Source: Saccharopolyspora sp. SCSIO 74807 | GTDB taxonomy: Bacteria > Actinomycetota > Actinomycetes > Mycobacteriales > Pseudonocardiaceae | Reading direction: 5' to 3' | Assembly: GCF_037023755.1 (NCBI RefSeq) | Contig: NZ_CP146100.1 | Span: 3,875,501-3,939,500, forward strand | Length of the DNA: 64,000 bases | Shown: positions 60,436-64,000 of the stretch, in pieces | Numbering within the stretch: the first letter of the stretch is position 1 | How the letters are laid out: the number at the start of each line of letters is the position of its first letter | The notes under the pieces: model-generated | Told to the model about the DNA's origin: nothing | Databases searched by the model: none | What the model saw: only the letters and a program-made list of their open reading frames with translations | Translations under genes and position numbers: made by a program

Positions 60436-62457
60436 CTACCTGAACTCGGATTCCAGGATGAGCCTTCCCAGTTTGGCATACTCTTGCCGCACCGCCGCGA
60501 TCACTTCAGGCATCCCCACCTCGCTTTCGGCTTCGGCCGCGAGGTAGGCGGCGGTGACCGCGCAGGCGCGGATGGAGCCGCCGGAGAGCTCGAAGCGCTC
60601 CGCGCAGAAGTCCAGGTCCAGGTCTTCGGCGCGGGGTAGTGCGGTGCCCAGGCAGCGGTCCCACAGGGCGCGGCGCTGGGCGGCCTCGGGCATCGGGAAG
60701 TCGGCGATGACGTCCAGGCGCCGGGTGAACGCCTCGTCCAGGTTCGCGCGCAGGTTCGTGGTCAGCACCGCGAGCCCGTCGAAGCTTTCCATGCGTTGCA
60801 GCAGATACGCGGACTCGACGTTGGCGTAGCGGTCGTGCGCGTCCTTGACCTGGGAGCGCTTGCCGAAGATCGCGTCGGCCTCGTCGAACAGCAGCACGCC
60901 GTTGACCCCGGCGGCCTCGGTGAAGATCCGTTCCAGGTTCTTCTCCGTCTCGCCGACGTACTTGTCGACCACTGTGGACAGATCGATGACGTAGAGGTCC
61001 ATGCCGAGGTCGGCAGCCACGACCTCGGCCGACATCGTCTTGCCGGTGCCGGATTCGCCCGCGAACAGGGCCAGCACGCCGCGGCCGCGCCCACCACCGG
61101 GCCGCATCCGCCATTCGCCGAGCACCCGGTCGCGGTGCCGGGCGCGCAGCGACAGCTCCGTCAGCGCGCGCTGGGCCGACTCGGGCAGCACCAGGTCGTC
61201 CCAGCCGACCGAAGGGGTGATGCGGCGGGCGAGCCGCTCCAGACCGGCGCCGTTCTGCGCGCGGACGCCGGCTCGCAGGTCGGCGGTGTCCATCGCCCGG
61301 TCGTCGAGCCGGGCGAGCCGGGCGGCGACGGAAGCCGCGCGGCGCACCTGGTCGGGGCCGAGGCGGTACGGGGTCAGGGCTTCGATGTGCTCGGGCCGCG
61401 GTGCTTCACCGGCGTCTTCCAGGGCGTCGCGCCATTCCTGCGCGCGCAGCTCGGGTGCTTCGACCGCGATCGAGACCGGCGATTCCCGCGCCCAGCCCGG
61501 ATCCCAGCTCGAAGCGCCGTGCACGAACACCGGAATCGCCTGCGATGCGGCCACGATCCGCCGCAGCAGCGGGCGCAGCGCCGCCTCGACCGTCTCAAGT
61601 GGACCGAAGATGAGACCGGCCCGCCGCAGCCGCGCTTCGCGGATCGCAGCCGCCAGCGCGGCCGCGGGGTCCGGGGCTTCGGTGAGCGCCTGCGGTTGCA
61701 GCACGAGAGCGCCGAAACCGCCTGCTGCCAAGGATTCCACCGCTACCTGCGCCGCCGAGCCGTCCGCGCTGCGCAGGTGGACCAGCCGGATACCGGCGTC
61801 CAGGCCGCCCGCGAGCCGCTTCGCCGGAGCCGTGGCCGACCGCGGCGCCGGTGCCTCCCGCACCAGCTCGGCCAGCGCAGGGGGCGGCGCATCGGAACCG
61901 AGCAGGTGCGCCACCACGCGGTCGGGCACCCGCAAGGTCCGCGTGGCCCACGGCCGCTCCGGCTCGGCCACTTCCAGCAACGAACTCAGCGGCGCTCCCT
62001 CGGCGAGCCGGAATCGCCCGTCACCGGCCAGCGGCATCCCGCACAGCTCCAACGCCAAACCGGTGGTGGGGCGCCGCAGCGTCACGTCGTCGTTGAGGTA
62101 GCCGTAGAACCGCTCGAACCGCGGGTCCACTTCCGGCGCCAGCGCCACCAGCAGCAGTTCCACGTCGAGTTCGGTCAGCCCGAAATCCGCGGCCAGCCGT
62201 GGCAGCCGCAGCCGGTCGTCGGGTTCCGGGGCCGTTTCCCCTTCATCCGCCCAGGAATCACCGATCGGAAGAGCACCGGACCAAGCTGCGGACGGCGAGT
62301 CCAGGATCCGCTCGACGAGCTCGTCGGTCAGGTACAACCCGCGATAGGGATCGTCCGGTGCCGGATCGGTGGCTCGCCGCTTCGCCACTGCCACCCGGAC
62401 GCGGTTTTCCACTCCGCGCAGCCGCGCCCAGAGGTGGCGCAGATCGGCGCCGCTCAT
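60436..62457 (-). CDS. CIS AAA+ ATPase (Afp15-like)
   Basis: The 673-residue protein has an N-terminal winged-helix/substrate region (MSGADLRHLWARLRGVENRV, LAADFGLTELDVELLLVALA), a degenerate middle domain and one active AAA+ domain. The latter has Walker A ALFAGESGTGKTMSAEVVAA, Walker B NGVLLFDEADAIFGKRSQVK and sensor/arginine region VLTTNLRANLDEAFTRRLDV. In Afp/PVC systems this ATPase is needed for particle assembly. The ATG overlaps the DUF4255 gene stop (ATGA). The effector gene separates it from the sheath gene. Confidence 0.93.
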   Translation of the reverse strand: MSGADLRHLWARLRGVENRVRVAVAKRRATDPAPDDPYRGLYLTDELVERILDSPSAAWSGALPIGDSWADEGETAPEPDDRLRLPRLAADFGLTELDVELLLVALAPEVDPRFERFYGYLNDDVTLRRPTTGLALELCGMPLAGDGRFRLAEGAPLSSLLEVAEPERPWATRTLRVPDRVVAHLLGSDAPPPALAELVREAPAPRSATAPAKRLAGGLDAGIRLVHLRSADGSAAQVAVESLAAGGFGALVLQPQALTEAPDPAAALAAAIREARLRRAGLIFGPLETVEAALRPLLRRIVAASQAIPVFVHGASSWDPGWARESPVSIAVEAPELRAQEWRDALEDAGEAPRPEHIEALTPYRLGPDQVRRAASVAARLARLDDRAMDTADLRAGVRAQNGAGLERLARRITPSVGWDDLVLPESAQRALTELSLRARHRDRVLGEWRMRPGGGRGRGVLALFAGESGTGKTMSAEVVAADLGMDLYVIDLSTVVDKYVGETEKNLERIFTEAAGVNGVLLFDEADAIFGKRSQVKDAHDRYANVESAYLLQRMESFDGLAVLTTNLRANLDEAFTRRLDVIADFPMPEAAQRRALWDRCLGTALPRAEDLDLDFCAERFELSGGSIRACAVTAAYLAAEAESEVGMPEVIAAVRQEYAKLGRLILESEFR

Positions 62458-63167
62458 CGCCGCGGACTCCGGTGCCGCCGCCGCGCCTCCGGGTGCCGCG
62501 GATCCGGACGCTGCCTGGATGCGGCGAGCCCGTCGCCCTCGTCCACGTTCGTCCCCTCGTAGCGCAGGTGCCGAGGTGTGTCCTGCGCCTGCTCGGTGAC
62601 CGCGGACTCCGACCGCAGCAGCATGCCCTCGGTGACCGGCGGCCCGGCGGGCAGCCGTTCGCCCGCCAGCGGCGCGGTGATCCGCAGGTTGATCGACGGC
62701 TTGAGCGCGCCGCCCAGCGCCGACCACACGTCGGTCACCGACCGGCCCTCCGGCATGTCCCCGCCCGCCTGCATCCGCACCGTCAGCCCCAGTTCGGCCA
62801 GCGTTCCGGTGAGCCACCGCTCGGCGAACGACTCGTGCTTGATCAGCCCGCGCAGCACCGCCGAGAGCAACCGGTGCTCGTCCTGCGGGCGGTTCGTCCA
62901 CGCTGTCACCAGGTAGCTGAGCTGGAACCAGTGCGGGGCGCCGAGCCAGCCGACGACCACGCCGTCCTCGTCGCGCTGCTCGACCGCGCCGGTGCTGCGC
63001 AGCGCGGCGTCCTCGCGGATGTCGTAGAGGAACACGCTGACCGTCGGGGAGTTGCGCTTGGCCGCCCAGTCCGTGGTGGGCGGGTCGAACGCGAGCTCCA
63101 CGCCCGCGCCCGGAACGCCCTCCTCGGCCAGCAGCAGCCGTACTCCCTCGTCGGTTTCGTGGATCAC
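62454..63167 (-). CDS. DUF4255 CIS tube-terminator/cap protein (Afp16-like)
   Basis: The 237-residue DUF4255 protein has MIHETDEGVRLLLAEEGVPG, LAFDPPTTDWAAKRNSPTVS, VFLYDIREDAALRST and WFQLSYLVTAWTNRPQDEHR. In Afp and PVC particles it caps the end of the sheath and tube and sets length. The last 50 residues are basic and disordered. The GTG start has aaagga upstream, and the stop overlaps the ATPase start. Confidence 0.92.
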   Translation of the reverse strand: MIHETDEGVRLLLAEEGVPGAGVELAFDPPTTDWAAKRNSPTVSVFLYDIREDAALRSTGAVEQRDEDGVVVGWLGAPHWFQLSYLVTAWTNRPQDEHRLLSAVLRGLIKHESFAERWLTGTLAELGLTVRMQAGGDMPEGRSVTDVWSALGGALKPSINLRITAPLAGERLPAGPPVTEGMLLRSESAVTEQAQDTPRHLRYEGTNVDEGDGLAASRQRPDPRHPEARRRHRSPRR

Positions 63168-63195
63168 GCAGGTCCTTTCGCGGTGGTGGCCCCGG

Positions 63196-64000
63196 TCAGC
63201 GGGGGCCGAGCATCAGTGGCGGTGCGACGGACGGCTTCACCACCAGGAACCGTGCCGTGACCGGCCCGAATCCCGGCCCGGAGGCAGTGATCGTGCGGGG
63301 GCCCAGTTCGTCCTTCGGCAGCACCAGCAGCTGCGCGATGAACCGCCCGTCCGCGGCCGGAATGGCGGGCACCGCCGCTGCGGTGATGCCCGGATCCCAG
63401 CGCAGCCGCACCGGTGTTCCCGGCGGGAAGTCGAAACCGCGCACCGAGGTCACGAATCCGGGCTCACCCACCTCCGGCACTGCGACGATCCGCGGCTGCA
63501 GCACGCGGTACGGGGTGGTGGCGAAGTTGTCCGCGTCGGTGTTGTCGCTGCCGGTGGTGCGCAAGGTCGCCGAGATCGGCGCTTCGAGCGCCGCGTTCGG
63601 CACCAGCACGACGACTTCGGTCAGCACTCCGCCCGGCGGCAGGTCCGGCAGCAGGCATCGGGTTGCGGTGCAGCCGGGTGGCACCGCGCTCACCGGCACA
63701 CCCGGTGGCAGCGCGAGGTCGAGCCGGAGGCCGGTGGCCACGCCCTCGCTGGTGTTGCGCACCGTGAACGTCACGTCGGTACGACCGCCCACATAGGACG
63801 GATTCGGGTCGGCGCGGACTGCGACACCGGGTCCGGCCACCGGTGGCGGCGGCGGAGGAGGCGGCGGTGGTGGCGGTGGAGCCAGCGGATTCACCAGCAC
63901 GGCGGTGTTCGCGGTGTTGTCCGAGCTGTTGGTGTCGCGCAGGGCACCGGAGGTGCTCCAGCCGACCTGTTGCGGCCCCGGTGTCACCCCGGTCAGCTCC
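63196..64000 (-). CDS. CARDB/DUF11-type beta-sandwich protein with poly-proline linker (5' part beyond the window)
   Basis: About 268 codons are visible and the frame stays open to the window end. A run of about 13 prolines (near 63850-63890) separates an upstream repeat (NSSDNTANTAVLV) from a DUF11/CARDB-like module (VRADPNPSYVGGRTDVTFTV, NTSEGVATGLRLDLALPPGV, GSDNTDADNFATTPYRVLQP). A second Ig-like module ends the protein (SVRGFDFPPGTPVRLRWDPG). Such modules are usually outside the cell. It lies 28 bases upstream of the DUF4255 gene and appears to be in the CIS operon; a surface or fibre-like role is possible but unproven. Confidence 0.7.
   Translation of the reverse strand, partial: ELTGVTPGPQQVGWSTSGALRDTNSSDNTANTAVLVNPLAPPPPPPPPPPPPPVAGPGVAVRADPNPSYVGGRTDVTFTVRNTSEGVATGLRLDLALPPGVPVSAVPPGCTATRCLLPDLPPGGVLTEVVVLVPNAALEAPISATLRTTGSDNTDADNFATTPYRVLQPRIVAVPEVGEPGFVTSVRGFDFPPGTPVRLRWDPGITAAAVPAIPAADGRFIAQLLVLPKDELGPRTITASGPGFGPVTARFLVVKPSVAPPLMLGPR

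Overview
The window reads as a chromosome segment of a high-G+C actinomycete. Mycothiol ligase MshC, a complete Pup-proteasome locus, a conservon, many GTG starts and many starts sitting 6-7 bases downstream of a -10 hexamer all fit Actinomycetia. The gene set would suit the Pseudonocardiales (a Saccharopolyspora-like organism), but no rRNA is present to settle this. No tRNA, CRISPR array or insertion sequence was found.

1-8.1 kb is the edge of a natural-product cluster. A truncated NRPS (C-A-embedded N-methyltransferase, minus strand) is divergent from a three-gene run resembling lincomycin LmbA, LmbB1 and LmbB2. These are a gamma-glutamyltransferase-fold C-C hydrolase, a VOC-fold L-DOPA dioxygenase and a heme-dependent L-tyrosine 3-hydroxylase. 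A convergent methyltransferase may be the LmbW counterpart. Together they point to a 4-alkyl-L-proline derivative built into a peptide. A 22-base perfect palindrome lies in the divergent promoter region.

8.5-13.6 kb carries a DUF2637 membrane protein and a ProV-ProW-ProX glycine-betaine-type ABC importer.

14-43.5 kb is mostly the conserved actinobacterial block known from mycobacteria: mshC, PAC2 protein, hisE, RecB-like nuclease, trmI, arc/mpa, dop, pup, prcBA, pafA, pafBC, tatA, tatC. A conservon (histidine-kinase-like ATPase, roadblock, DUF742, small GTPase) ending in a StyA-like flavin monooxygenase sits between mshC and the PAC2 gene. Extra genes are a HAD phosphatase, VOC proteins, an M50 protease, an aldo/keto reductase, a Nudix hydrolase, a PAP2-diacylglycerol-kinase fusion and an SDR. 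A strong terminator after tatC closes the block.

43.7-64 kb is accessory. It begins with a steroid-dehydrogenase-like flavoprotein behind an unusually AT-rich promoter. It continues with a leftward, tightly overlapped operon for a phage-tail-like contractile injection system (CIS): DUF4255 cap protein, AAA+ ATPase, sheath, two tubes, LysM hub protein, VgrG-like spike, PAAR tip, gp25, baseplate J-like and tail-I-like proteins, and a membrane protein resembling Streptomyces CisA. No tail-fibre gene is seen, which fits the cytosolic type of Streptomyces CIS. Two parts look least described: a 958-residue disordered protein with 15 [VIL]QR motifs, and an oppositely oriented DUF4157 effector whose AT-richer C-terminal half carries glutamine-synthetase/amidoligase-like motifs. 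The DUF4157 protein shares the [VIL]QR motif.
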